Of a stretch of 64,000 nucleotides of DNA, positions 22,860 through 34,200 are shown in pieces. A program made the position numbers and the translations under genes. The stretch is from Brachypterus glaber (lineage: Eukaryota; Arthropoda; Insecta; Coleoptera; Kateretidae). Positions within the stretch are counted from its first letter, which is position 1, and each line of letters starts with the position of its first letter. A model generated the notes under the pieces. That model searched no databases and had not been told where the DNA came from. It saw nothing but the letters and a program-made list of their open reading frames with translations. The stretch spans positions 24,070,945 to 24,134,944 of the forward strand of contig OY294049.1 in assembly GCA_958510825.1 (NCBI GenBank), read 5' to 3'.

Positions 22860-25800
22860 CACGATCTGGGGCAGCAGTAACACTAACGCTAGGGGTGAGA
22901 GTCTGCTGGGGTACATAGCCTCAACTAGTTTGGAAATAGTAAATAGAGGGGTGGAACCAACGTTTTTCAACAGAATCCGCAAGGAAGTCATTGATATAAC
23001 GCTGGTATCAAGGCCTCTACTAGAGGAAGTTACCAACTGGAGGGTCACGTCAGATCTGACAATGTCAGATCATAGGCTGATCAGATTTGAGTTACTGTCT
23101 GACAAGCCCGAACCAACCCCGAAGCGGAACCCTCGGGCGACCGACTGGGAGAAATACCTCTCAAGCCTCGGTCGCCACAATTGGGCCGCTGAAGGTGAAA
23201 TACTCACCAGGGAGCAGTTGGATGAAGAGGTAGCCTCACTGAACGGAGCAATAGTCTCAGCCTATGAGGAGGCATGCCCTCTCAAGGTGGCAAGGGGCCG
23301 AAAGGTTCCATGGTGGAGTGGTGAGCTTGATACGCTTCGAAAGAAGTGCAGGCGAGCCCTTAACCAGGCCATCAGATTTGGAAGTGAAACCTCGTGGGAG
23401 GAGTTTAGAGAGGCTAGAAGGCTTTTTAAAAAAGAACTCAGACGAAGCAAGAATCAAAGCTGGAGGAAATACTGCGAGGACATGGAGTCCACGGCAGAAT
23501 CCGCAAGGCTTATGTTCTTAGCGGAGAATCTAACAAGACAGTAGGATCCCTACAAAGGCAAGATGGTAGGTGGACCAACTCCAGCGAGGAGTCTTTAAGG
23601 CTTTTGCTGGAGACTCACTTCCCAGGAGAGGGAGCCATCCAGAACGCACCCGAGGAAAGGCAACAGCCCCCACAAGGGGACTGGACGCTGGCCAAGGGTG
23701 TGATCAGCGATGGCTCTATCAAATGGGCGGTAAACGAGTTCCTACCATTTAAGGCAGCGGGACCAGACGGTATATTTCCGGCGCTGTTACAGAAAGGCTT
23801 GGAAGTCCTTATGCCTGCGGTGAAAAGTATTTTCAAAGCCAGTCTAGCGCTGGTATATGTCCCGAGGGAATGGAGGAGGGCCAGAGTAGTCTTTATCCCA
23901 AAAGCTGGGAAAAAAGACTACACAAAGGCAAAATCCTTCAGACCCATCAGTCTAACTTCCTTCCTTCACAAAACGTTGAAAAGGATAGTAGACAGGTTCC
24001 TAATGGAAGAAGTGCTATCAATGCACCCATTCCACAAAAGGCAGCACGCATACAGGCGAGGAAGGTCGACTGAAACGGCTCTTCACGCCCTAGCACAAAG
24101 GATTGAAAAGGCATTACATCAGAAAGAGTGGGCGTTAGCCCTCTTCTTTGATGTAGAGGGCGCATTCGATAAGGCAAAAACGTCGAAAATCTGCAGCGCA
24201 TTACGAGCCAGAGGCACCCCACCAGTACTTATTAGCTGGGTAAAGTCTGCGTTGGAGGAAAGAAGGGTCATGGCCTCCCTAGGAGACTGCCAACTGGACA
24301 TCGGGGTCAGAGGCGGCTGCCCACAAGGCAGCTGCCTTTCTCCCCACCTATGGTGTCTAGTAATGGACGGTCTTATTGGGAGGCTGACCGCTGAGGGGCT
24401 GTATGTGCAGGCATATGCAGACGACGGGACAGTACTGATCACAGGAATGTTCCTAGGCATTGTTTGCGATAAAATGCAAACCGCCTGCAGGATTATAGAA
24501 AGTTGGTGTGAGGAGAACGGACTCTCAGTCAACCCAGCAAAGACAGAGATGATCCTCTTCACCAACAAAAGGAAGATACAGGAATTCAGGGCACCCACAA
24601 TGTACGGTAGGCCACTAGAGCTTGCTTAAGAGGTTAAGTACTTAGGGGTAACCCTAGACAGTAAGCTCACCTGGAAGGCGCACATCGACAAAGTCGTAGA
24701 CAAGTCGATAGCGTCTCTTTGGCATCTGCGCCGGGTGGTTGGCAAAAGCTGGGGCATGAGCCCAAAGATCCTCCACTGGATCTACACCGCAGTCATCAGA
24801 CCCAGAGTGCAGTATGGCTCGGTGGTCTGGTGGCCCAGTGTCAGCAAAGCCATGGTAGCAAGAACGCTAAGTAAAATCCAAAGACTAGCATGTCTAGGGA
24901 TTACTGGCGCTATGAGGACGACCGCTACAGCCGCGCTCGAAGCCCTACTGGGGCTGCCCCCGCTTCCATCTTGGATAAAGAAGGAAGCGATGGCCAGCCA
25001 CCTGAGGATGCGAGACGCTGGATACTGGCTGGGAGGAGAAGCAACGTATGGTCACACCAAGATTGCAGAGATCGCTAAAAAGGAAATCCCTATTAGCAGT
25101 ATCAAAGTGATTGAGGCTGAAGATCAGCTTAGGTATAACAAGAAATTCACTCTCACAATTCCCAGTAAGGAACAGTGGGAGAGAAAGCAGGTTGCTTTCG
25201 CCCCGACATCCGTGGTGTGCTATACAGACGGTTCCCGTATGGCAAGCACACAGACATCGGAAGCAGGATTCTGCATTGAGGACAGGGAGGTACAGGAAAG
25301 CTTTTCGCTAGGAATGTACCCCACAGTCTTCCAAGCGGAGGTCTTCGCTATACAGGAGGCGGCAAGGTGTGAGGCAGTACGTTCAGGCAACGAGACAGAT
25401 GTATACTTCTGCTCGGATAGCCAGGCAGCTTTAAAAACTCTTAGCGCACCCGCAACAAGATCCGCTCTGGTGCAGGAGTGCGCTGGAGAGCTGGATGAGC
25501 TAGCAAGAACAAAAAGAGTTCACCTTGTGTGGGTACCAGGTCACTGCGGTATTCCAGGCAACGAGAGGGCGGATGAACTCGCCAGACTGGGTGCCGGAAA
25601 GCCCTGCCTGGGACCTGAACCAATTCTCGGTATCACAAGGAAACAAGTGAAGACTGCCCTCAACGCTTGGGTGGAAAGTCAGCTTAAAGAACACTGGACC
25701 GAGCTTAGCGGTTGCAGGCAGGCAAAGGAATTCCTGACCAGGCCAAGCAAAGCTAGGTCGGTCTGGCTACTAGGAAGGGGCCGAGCAACCATAAGCCTCC

Positions 25801-26078
25801 TTACAGGGGTCCTTACGGGCCACTGTGGGCTTATGCGACACCTAAGCCTCATGCGGACGGAAAACGATCCGACCTGCCCTGGGTGTGGGATGGACGAGGA
25901 AACGCCCTACCACTTCATAGGGGAGTGTGAGGCTCTGGGCAGGCTCAGACAAGACGTCTTCGGAGTGGTAACACTAGCGAAGGAAGAGATGAGCCTCCTA
26001 GCCTGGTCAGATGTTATGAACTTCATCAGAAGGTCTGGCAGATTCAGGAAGAGGGAGGATAGGCAGCAGGTTGGGTAG
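22860..26078 (+). pseudogene. ORF2 of the I/LOA-type element: endonuclease, reverse transcriptase, RNase H
   Basis: Frame 1 (to 23544) holds the end of the apurinic-type endonuclease: TIWGSSNTNARG, then DITLVSRPL and TMSDHRLIRF. A frameshift near 23505-23520 follows; the next frame picks up as YVLSGES and KTVGSLQRQDG upstream of 23604. The reverse transcriptase runs to about 24620, with FRPISLTSF, FFDVEGAFD, GCPQGSCLSPHLW and the catalytic AYADDG at 24411-24428. A TAA at 24627-24629 interrupts before EVKYLGVTLD. RNase H has YTDGS (25221), QAEVFAIQEA, SDSQAAL and WVPGHCGIPGNERADELA. A CPGCG...H...C motif lies near the end. It would have copied the element RNA into DNA at a nicked site; this copy is dead. 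The downstream 82 bases (26079-26160) are 3' UTR and tail. Confidence 0.88.
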
Positions 26079-26160
26079 GTAATCTTGGGGCAGACAAAAA
26101 GGGCCATTGGGCCTACTTGTCAGGCATCGGAGCCTACCCACCTTTTACTACTACTACTAC
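22860..26160 (+). mobile_element. I/LOA-type non-LTR retrotransposon, 5'-truncated
   Basis: Starts inside the endonuclease domain and ends in a (TAC)n tail at about 26146-26160, flanked by the 12-bp duplication TTACTACATTAA. Base composition is visibly richer in G and C than the surroundings. It carries endonuclease (C-terminal part), reverse transcriptase, RNase H and a terminal cysteine motif in one original ORF2. Presence of RNase H points to the I/LOA/R1-side clades rather than Jockey or CR1. The 5' truncation is the usual result of incomplete target-primed reverse transcription. Confidence 0.88.
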
Positions 26161-26425
26161 TTACTACATTAATAATAAATATATCCTTAGTCTAATGGGT
26201 AAAAAATAAACAAACTGCTGTAGATTAAAAAAAAATATTTTTGCTTTTTAAAAAAGATTGCATAAGTACTGACAATATTAGGAGTCAATGTCCCAAATAT
26301 TGCAAAAAAAACAAACTTACAAAAAATTAACTAATAAGAAACTGATGTGGCACAATAACAATTTCAGCTGTTTTTAGCTACAATTATGGCACTTTTTGTC
26401 GTTTTTAGTAAGCCCCACACACTCT

Positions 26426-26725
26426 TTATGTACGTATCCCATATCCGCCTGGCGATTCTCTTCGAATTAAAAGCAAAACCAGAACTCTCTGATTTTTTCG
26501 TAACTTTCTTCCTTTGTTGTAATTCATTTTTGACATTTTTTCATTGTCAGCTACATCGCATTGTAATATAAGGAACACAGACAACAATCTCAAAAAATTA
26601 CCTTTTCCATTCTTTATTGAGCAATATCTGCAATAATCAATTTTATAGTGGAAACACGAAACTCTAACTGTGTTTTTGTGTACGCCATTACCAACTGGAT
26701 ACAGATGCATCATATTTACAGGCAT
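26426..26725 (-). CDS. Unidentified small frame inside the mariner-like element
   Basis: 99 codons from an ATG. I do not recognise it. The first 43 residues (MPVNMMHLYPVGNG, then CFHYKIDYCRYC, with several Cys and His) look more protein-like than the rest. A donor-like AAG|GTAATT stands at about 26602 and an acceptor-like TAG at about 26557; splicing there would keep the frame. It could be a remnant transposase exon or captured exon, or simply chance. Confidence 0.2.
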   Translation of the reverse strand: MPVNMMHLYPVGNGVHKNTVRVSCFHYKIDYCRYCSIKNGKGNFLRLLSVFLILQCDVADNEKMSKMNYNKGRKLRKNQRVLVLLLIRRESPGGYGIRT

Positions 26726-26840
26726 TTTTTCGAATTAACAGATATACTGGCAGTGCCATCTATGACACAGAAGACGAACTAACAAGTTTAAGAGGGGTGG
26801 GAATATTAGGAACATGGCAATAATTGGCTCACACACCTTA

Positions 26841-27103
26841 CGTAATTTGTACTTTATACTAATTTTAGATGATGCAAATAAAAATTTATAAAAAAAATCT
26901 CATTTTTTAGCAAAAAAAAAATAAAGAACAAAATATTGAAAAAAAAAAATAAAATAGCTTCTATATTGACAAAATACAAAAAGTCCAAACGAGAAAGAGA
27001 AATTTATATAACTTACCCTACAAATAAAAAATGTACTTTTTTAGGTCAAATTGTTTCAGGATTTTTTTTATTATATTATATTATTTTCAAAAACAAGCCT
27101 TGA
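26841..27103. other. A-rich intergenic DNA
   Basis: Poly-A runs; nothing recognised. Confidence 0.4.
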
Positions 27104-27690
27104 AGATATGTAATGCTACACATTCCATTATATACTATTCACAGTAAATGGTATATTGGATTAAGCCAAATACTTGATATATATTTTTTTTTAAATAAAA
27201 AAAACTTTTTTAAATTTTCTTTTTGCGAAAAACGAAAAATTTTTAAAATAAAAAGATAAAAAAAATTAACAATTGAAATAAAAGATCCCTTTTGAAAAAC
27301 GAAAAACTTTTGAATGAAATAAAAAAATATTTCAAAATGTTGGTTTTTTGTTTTTATAAAAAGTTTAACCCCCATAATTTTTTTGTTTTTGGGCGGATTA
27401 CTTTCAAAAACAATAAGGATCTTTCCCTCATATAACTTGATTTTTTCTAAATATTTTAAATCGATTGGATTATTCGTTCTTGTGTTATCGTGTTAACAAA
27501 AAAAGTGACATAAGATGGGCGGACGGGCAGAGGGGAGGACGGACAGACTGATATTTTCAAAGTTTCTTATTTTTTCATGAAACACATTTTTACTAAGAAT
27601 TTTTTGTCGAGGGCGTTTTTTGGCGAAAATCCGAAACTACCGAATACTTAATACTATTCTAGAGCTATGCGCTGTGAATAGTATAATAAT
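27104..27690 (-). mobile_element. Hairpin-ended repeat, copy 4
   Basis: Begins with 'gaagatatgtaatgct', then 'tattcacagtaaatggtata'; ends with 'aaactaccgaatact' and 'gcgctgtgaatagtata'. It contains a short GGAC tract at about 27515-27550. The minus-strand frame at 27139-27375 is low-complexity. Confidence 0.65.
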
Positions 27691-28735
27691 AATCATTTCC
27701 TGAATAGAAATATATTTTTCAGGTAATCACAAGACTCTTTTAACAAGATTTAGTGTTTTAAGAATGTTTTTATTTATATGATCAAGAAACTTTTTAACAT
27801 GCTATAAGGACATTAACTTAAATATAATGATATTTTTGCGTAACTTAACCAATTTTCTGCTTAAGCTGTTAAATAAGACTTTTGTTATAAAAGCATTATA
27901 TTTATTAAAATAGAATTAATCTGAATGTCCTAAAATATATTAATTATAATTAATATAATAATATAATATTATACAGGGCATGGAGTGCCGTAGCGGCAGA
28001 TTCAGAAACCCAGAAGTTTTTTTAAGGACTGGGTTGTCACCAAAAAATCCACGACGGGTGTGACGCATAAAAAAGGGTTAAAATCCAATAAAGTCTAACT
28101 TAACTAATTTTATTACCTAATATATTAGCTATGTATTCGTATTTACCTAAAAAATACTTTTTAACATGCCCGCCATTCTGTATTTAGGGAAGGGGTATTT
28201 TTAAAAACGGCATTTTATATATAAAATGCCGTTTATATATATGATGATATATCATAATTGTGAATTTTGACATTAATTTATAAAATCTCTTATGTCACCG
28301 TAGTTCATTATTATGTTTTTATTGCTTAGTTACCAACTGCATAATACGTCGTATGAGAACAACAAGGTTTCAACTGTATAAATTATAGATTTGAGTTATG
28401 AATCATAACTTATGATCAATCCAAACTTTAAAATCATGAAACTTACCTTAAATTTTATAATTGAGTGGCGTATTATGCTGGCATGGGCTTATATTAGGAT
28501 AAATTAGTACCTATAATACCCATTTTGTTGATATTTTAAATATTAGCTAAAATAAATAATCAGTTGCTTTGGAATTTGAATCTCAAAAAATGCAGATACA
28601 ACGTGGTTGTATTGTAAATAAAATGGGCTATGTGCATAATATTTTTATTTTTTAAGTACAGGCAAAAAGGTATTAAAAAGCTCTATTCAAAAATACAAAA
28701 AAGTGACAACTTTGTTGGTTGAAACTTTGTTGTTC
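27691..28735. other. Intergenic, with one perfect palindrome
   Basis: A perfect 30-bp palindrome, AAACGGCATTTTATA and its mirror, lies at 28205-28234. Otherwise nothing recognised. Confidence 0.5.
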
Positions 28736-28750
28736 TGATACGACAAATAG

Positions 28751-28817
28751 TGTACTTTATGCCCGTGCGGACTTTAAAAAGTGCATTTTATGGCCCGCGC
28801 GGGCATAAAGTGCACAC
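28751..28817. repeat. Strong hairpin at the start of the tandem array
   Basis: 'gtgtactttatgcccgtgcg' is mirrored by 'cgcgcgggcataaagtgcac' with a short AT-rich loop. It is unusually GC-rich for the region and stands directly before the first array unit. Confidence 0.6.
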
Positions 28818-29254
28818 AAAAAACAGTTTTTGATTAACTTATTATTTCCCTAGTAACGATACCAGCGGGTATTAATAGATGCTTATTAATAGATGTCTAT
28901 GCCCCCGGCCCTAAGGGCATAAACAATTACTTTTGGTACATAAATAGCTATCATATCTCGTAAACTTTAAGCGATAATAAAGGCCGTTTGCTGTCGGGGG
29001 TCCACATATGAATTATAATTGAATTGAATTATTAAATATATGATTTTAAACGCTACTGCTAATTTTACCTTCTAACTATTTGCATGAATAACATTGTAAA
29101 AATTAATTTAAAATGTTTTTTTAAATTATACATAAATTTATATCCAGTTAAAATATAAATGCACTGGAAACATATTATGTTTAGGATAACTATAGGTCTA
29201 GAATTGTCCAGTGCAAACAAAAAACAGTTTTTAATTAACTTATTAATACAGCAT

Positions 29255-29475
29255 TTTCCTATGGTCTGTTTTTTCAAGCAAGATAGTAAATTAAATATCG
29301 CACAGTAAATATTTTTACAACAGGTTTGAATAGTATATGTTTTTGTAAAGAATATAGTTACGTTTTATAAAATAAACTACGCAGTATATTCGCACATCCA
29401 ATATTCGAATCTGTTTTGAAAATATTCACTGTGCGATTTTTAATTTACTATCTTGCTTGAAGAAACAAACCACAG
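29255..29475. repeat. Hairpin module of unit 1
   Basis: Arms of about 50 bp; related modules at about 29832-30052 and 31148-31370. In unit 3 (about 30575-30670) the right arm has been deleted, which would abolish the hairpin there. Confidence 0.65.
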
Positions 29476-31694
29476 TAACGATAATGTTAAAATCAAATTA
29501 AATTTTCGGATTTTTTTAAAAATATATTAATTTAGCCATTTTTTTTTGTGTTAACGAACTAGTATGACTTAAAAGTTTGTATGCGCCGCGGGTATTAATA
29601 GATGTGTATTAATAGATGTCTACGCCCTAAGGGCATAAACAATTACTCTTGGTACATAAATAGCTATTATATCTCGTAAACTTTAAGCGATAATATTCAA
29701 TACAAAATGTGACTAGTCACGCGAAGAGGCAACTGCACTGGAAACTAATTATGTTTAGGATAACTATAGGTCTAGAAATGTCTAGTGCATACAAAAAAAC
29801 AATTTTTGATTAACTTATTAATACAGTATTTTCCTATGGTCTGTTTTTTCAAGCAAGATAGTAAATTAAAAATCCCACAATAAATATTTTTATAACAGGT
29901 ATGAATAGTATATGTTTGTGTATAGAATATAGTTACGTTTTATAAAATAAATTATGCAGTATATTAGCACATCCAATATTCGAATCGGTTTTAAAAATAT
30001 TCACTGTGCGATTTTTAATTTACTATCTTGCTTGAAGAAACAGACCATAGTAACGATAGTGTTAAAATCAAATTAGATTTTCGGATTTTTTTAAAAATAT
30101 ATTAACTTAGCCATTTTTTTTGTGTTAACGAACTAGTATGACTTAAAAGTTTGTATGCGCCGCGGGTATTAATAGATGTGTATTAATAGATGTCTATGCC
30201 CTAAGGGCATAAACAATTACTTTTGGTACATAAATAGCTATTATATCTCGTAAACTTTAAGCGATAATAAAGGCCGTTTGCTGCCAGGGGTCCACATATG
30301 AATTATAATTATAATTGAATAGAATTATTAAATATATGATTTTAAACGCTGCTGCTAACTGTGCCTACTATTTGCATGAATAACATTGTTAAAATTAATT
30401 TAAAATGTTTTTTAAATTATACATAAATTTATATCCAGTTGAAATATAAATGTGACTAGTCACGCGAAGAGGCAACTGCACTGGAAACTAATTATGTTTA
30501 GGATAACTATAGGTCTAGAAATGTCCAGTGCAAACAAAAAACAGTTTTTGATTAACTTATTAATACAGTATTTTCCTATGGTCTGTTTTTTCAAGCAAGA
30601 TAGTAAATTAAATATCGCACAGTAAATATTTTTACAACAGGTTTGAATAGTATATGTTTGTGTATAGAATATTACCCATTTTTTTTTGTATTAACGAACT
30701 AGTATGACTTAAAGTTTGTATGCACCGCAGGTATTAATAGATGTATATTAATAGATTTTTATGCCCCCGGTCATCAGGGCATATACATTTACTCTTGGTT
30801 GGTACATAAATAGCTAGTATATCTCGTAAACTTTAAGAGATAATAAAGGCCGTTTGCTGCCGGGGGTCTACATATGAATTATATTTGAATTGAATTATTA
30901 AATATATGATTTTAAACGCTGCTGGTAATTGTACCTACTATTTGCATAAATAACATTGTAAAAATTAATTTAAAATGTTTTTTTAAATTATACATAAATT
31001 TATATCCAGTTGAAATATAATTGTGACTGGTCACGCGAAGAGGCAACTGTACTGGAAGCAAATTATGTTTAGGATAACTATAGGTCTAGAAAAGTCCAGT
31101 GCATACAAAAAAACAATTTTTGATTAACTTATTAATACAGTATTTTCCTATGGTCTGTTTTTTCAAGCAAGATAGTAAATCAAAAATGACACAGTATATA
31201 TTTTTATAACAGGTTTGAATAGTATATGTTTGTGTATAGAATATAACTACGTTTTATAAAATAAACTATGCAGTATATTAGCACATCCAATATTCGCATC
31301 TGTTTTAAAATTATTCACTGTACGATTTTTAATTTACTATCTTGCTTGAAGAAACAGACCATAGTAACGATAGTGTTAAAATCAAATTAGATTTTCGGAT
31401 TTTTTTTTTTAAATATATTGATTTAGCCATTTTTTTGTGTTAACGAACTAGTATGACTTAAAAGTAATGATGTGTATTAATAGATGTCTATGCCGTAAGG
31501 GCATAAACAATTACTCTTGGTACATAAATAGCTATTATATCTCGTAAACTTTAAGCGATAATAAAGGCCGTTTGTTGCCGGGGGTGCACATATGAATTAT
31601 AATTGAATTGAATTATTAAATATATGATTTTAAACGCTGCTGCTAATTGTGCCTACTATTTGCATGAATAACATTGTTAAAATTAATTTAAAAT

Positions 31695-31864
31695 AAATTG
31701 TTTGATATTTACAAATTTAAAAAATCTATATAAAACATTTTACTATTCCTTAAAACGACTTTTGTTTGATTAACGCAGTCGTCCCTCCGAAGTGACTGAT
31801 CGATTTCCTGCTTTTTAGCACTCTTCAGAGCCACATATCGGTAGTAGGGACAACTACGAAAATC
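31695..31864 (-). mobile_element. 170-bp retroposon-like insertion carrying a hammerhead ribozyme
   Basis: It splits the last array unit. The 10-bp word AATTTAAAAT stands on both sides (31685-31694 and 31865-31874), while other units have it once, so this is a true insertion with target duplication. The minus-strand 5' end is the ribozyme (31864-31768), followed by about 70 bases of AT-rich tail. Size and layout resemble short hammerhead-bearing retroposons and retrozyme monomers. It has no protein-coding capacity. Confidence 0.75.
31768..31864 (-). ncRNA. Candidate type I hammerhead ribozyme
   Basis: Minus strand, in order: outer stem I strand CGTAGTTGTCCCT, CCGA, inner stem I GTGGCT, core CTGAAGA (consensus CUGANGA; 31828-31822), stem II GTGCT-AAAA-AGCAG, core GAAA (31807-31804), palindromic stem III ATCGAT ending in the cleavage triplet ATC, then AGTCAC, TCGG and AGGGACGACTGCG closing stem I. 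The outer stem pairs 13 of 13 (two G-U), CCGA/TCGG 4 of 4 and the inner stem 6 of 6 (one G-U). The scissile bond would be between 31798 and 31797. The very short self-complementary stem III is typical of animal type I hammerheads that act as dimers. One flaw: the base pair next to the core in stem II is G-G instead of G-C, which may weaken this copy. Confidence 0.75.
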
Positions 31865-32008
31865 AATTTAAAATTGTTTTTAAATTATAAATAAATTTAT
31901 ATCCAGTTGAAACATAAATGTGACTAGTCACGTGAAGAGGCAACTGCAGTGGAAACTAATTATGTTTATTATAACTATAGGTCTAGAAATGTCCAGTGCA
32001 AACAAAAT

Positions 32009-32633
32009 CTCAAAATAGTATATTACATAACGTGTACGAAAAGTTATTTATTTTGCATAAGTCGTGAATTCAAGAAAGATACTCTTTCATACAACTATTT
32101 TTTCTACTACTACAAGAAATATAAAATAATTTAAAATAATTTTTTTTTGTGCAAATAAAGATTAATAAAATCATAATTATTTAAAATTAATATTAGATTG
32201 TAACTATTAAAAAAATACAAGTACTTTACGAAAAAATAAATAGGTAATCTAGGTAATTTAAACTAAATATTTAAAATAATTAACCTTTATTTTACTCAAG
32301 TAATACGTTGCAGGAGTGTAATTAAGTTAAGAGTTCTGCTTCATTCCAATTTAATATAATTTGTAGATAGCGGGTTGTGATAGTCCTTCGTGTCAAACCA
32401 TGATAACATCTCTAAATAAATTGTAGGCTGTGATAACGTTTGTATGCCTTTTCTCAAATGAGAAGCTTTTAAGGATACAATGCCCGCAAAATCCCCACCG
32501 TAAAAAAATCAAAAACTTTATAAAAAAGTACTTTTTAATAATAATTTTATTAAGGATCTTTCTAATAAACAAAATCAAATATATATGTAATGAGTCACAT
32601 TTTTCGCTCCTACAGAAAATTCTCAGTTATTAT
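32009..32633. other. AT-rich intergenic DNA, nothing recognised
   Basis: Frames at 31949-32134 and 32430-32753 are low-complexity and have no recognisable domain. Confidence 0.4.
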
Positions 32634-32875
32634 ATTATTCTAATCGCCTGCGCTAGAATAATATTATATTATATTATATACGGTAGTTTCGAATTTTCAA
32701 AATTTTTCAAAAATCGTCCTAGACAAAAAATTATTGGATATAAATTTATTTGATGAAAAAATAGGAAACTTTTTTTTTTTGAAAATGTCCGTCTGTCCCT
32801 CCGTCCGATGCCACCTTTTTGTGTAGACGATAACTGAAGAACGAATAATCCGATCGACACTAATATTTTTGCTTA
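32634..32875 (+). mobile_element. Hairpin-ended repeat, copy 5 (head only)
   Basis: 'cgcctgcgctagaataatat', 'tacggtagtttcgaatttt', a short GTCC tract and 'gaacgaataatccgatcgac', then truncated. Confidence 0.6.
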
Positions 32876-34066
32876 AAATTAAAAAAAAGCATAACATTCC
32901 ACTACAAAAAATATTAAAAAAAGTTTATATAAATGTAGACCCGCAAATCGCTCTTAAGGGAGTTCCACCACTTCAGTCCCAGGTCTGGCCAAAACAAAAA
33001 AAGTATTTATAACTTAGTTTTTTTTTTCGTTATATTTTAGAACTTTATCTAAAATATTTTTCCTAAATAAATATTAAAATAATAACAGTGGCTTAGACAT
33101 GTTGTAGATTTTAAGGTACTTCAATAATTTTAAAATGTTTTCAATATTTCCTTGACAGTTGGTGTATAGTGGTTTTTGAGGTCGCTAAATCTAACCCTGA
33201 TATTAAAAAAAAATTCTTACTCCATGCTTAAGGGGTAGGATAGTTTTTTTTACAATATTTTCATTTCAATTTTAATTTATTTGTTTCCGTGAAAATTAGT
33301 ATTTAGGGGTTTTTGGGGTCGATGAAACTAAATCTGATAATAAAAATTCTCTCCACTGTACATAGTTTCTTTTTTGAAAAAATCCTTTTCGCCACATATG
33401 GCAAACCTGGTACTGAAGAGGTTATAGGTTTACCAAAAATGAGGTTTTTATTTAATATCTCTGGAGCCTTTTGAGCTAGAGGGACAAGGGTGTGTTAGGA
33501 GGTTAGCCAAAATATAAAATCTGTACAGCCTTGAATTACGCGAAAACCGAGGTATGAAGTGTATGCATTTTGGTACATTTTGCGTTACGTAATACTTGAA
33601 TGTTCCCAAAGTGCGTGTGAAATGTCGCTTACCACATTTTTGCCAAAACTTTTTTAGCGTAAATTTATTGCACTATTTTACAAATTGTTTAAGAATAATA
33701 CACGAAAAGATTCTTCTAATGTAATACAGTAAAAGCAATTGTTTTCAAAGAAAATCCATTTAAAAAAAATTAGAGAACATGCACCTAAAAAGTGTTACTA
33801 TTTAAGAATCCACAACTCACTTAATATTTATTTTTGGGTCAAGGTGTACGAACTTTTTTTTTATTTTTTAATGTGGAATCGCTGCAGTGTCAAATTATTT
33901 TCTTAAAGCTTTTTTGGGCTTTTTTAAGGGACCTACATTCATTGGGCCGTAACTCCATTAGGACCGGCCCTATGTTTATATGACTTTTTGATCATAGTTT
34001 TTGATATATTATGTGCCCCTTCAAGGCTGGACGCGAGATCTGGGACACCCTGTATTAGTCCAGTCA
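32876..34066. other. Intergenic with repeat fragments
   Basis: At 33420-33545 there is a piece resembling the mariner-like family P ('aaatgaggtttttatttaat'). The stretch ending at 34053 ('gggacaccctgta') looks like the terminus of a mariner-like element with a TA flank, but I could not find the opposite end. Confidence 0.4.
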
Positions 34067-34067
34067 A

Positions 34068-34200
34068 ATAACAAGACATGCCTTTATTAAATTACAATAG
34101 TTGGATTGTAACAGAACACTCTTGCTAGTTTTCACCTGGCGATTTGCGTAATGATCGAAAATAAATAAAAATTGATCATAAAAATAACAACAAAATAATT
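34068..34200. repeat. Fragment of the 34.9-kb foldback family
   Basis: 'gtattagtccagtcaaataa' and the segment ending near 'tttgcgtaatgatcg' resemble the left arm at 34931-35050. Confidence 0.45.

Larger units (their letters stand above)
22768..26838. mobile_element. Mariner-like MITE split by a retrotransposon
   Basis: Ends AGGTGGGTGAGCCAATTATT (left) and, reverse-complemented, AGGTGTGTGAGCCAATTATT (right), flanked by TA at 22766-22767 and 26839-26840. Subtracting the retrotransposon and its duplication leaves about 760 bp. It holds an unidentified minus-strand frame at 26426-26725. Confidence 0.7.
28812..32008. repeat. Tandem array of about 740-bp units, five partial or complete
   Basis: The phrase 'tcaagcaagatagtaaat' recurs at about 29273, 29850, 30593 and 31166, and 'cagtgca(a/t)acaaaaaa' at about 28812, 29207, 29779, 30522, 31093 and 31988. 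The full period is about 743 bp; shorter spacings (about 575) come from two deletions of about 170 bp. Complete units carry a 220-bp inverted-repeat hairpin (arms 'atggtctgttttttcaagca' mirrored by 'tgcttgaagaaacagaccat') and 'tatgccctaagggcata'. No coding sequence; the frame at 29065-29277 is not conserved. Confidence 0.8.

Noticed and set aside
23615..24598. Minus-strand frames of 73-159 codons
   Set aside because: Shadows of the plus-strand reverse transcriptase; the plus frame has all catalytic motifs.
28812..32008. CRISPR-like array
   Set aside because: Units are about 740 bp with no short repeat-spacer pattern, in a eukaryotic genome.
33940..34053. A complete mariner-like element ending in GGGACACCCTG
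   Set aside because: Only one terminus could be found; the other end was not located, so no element was called.
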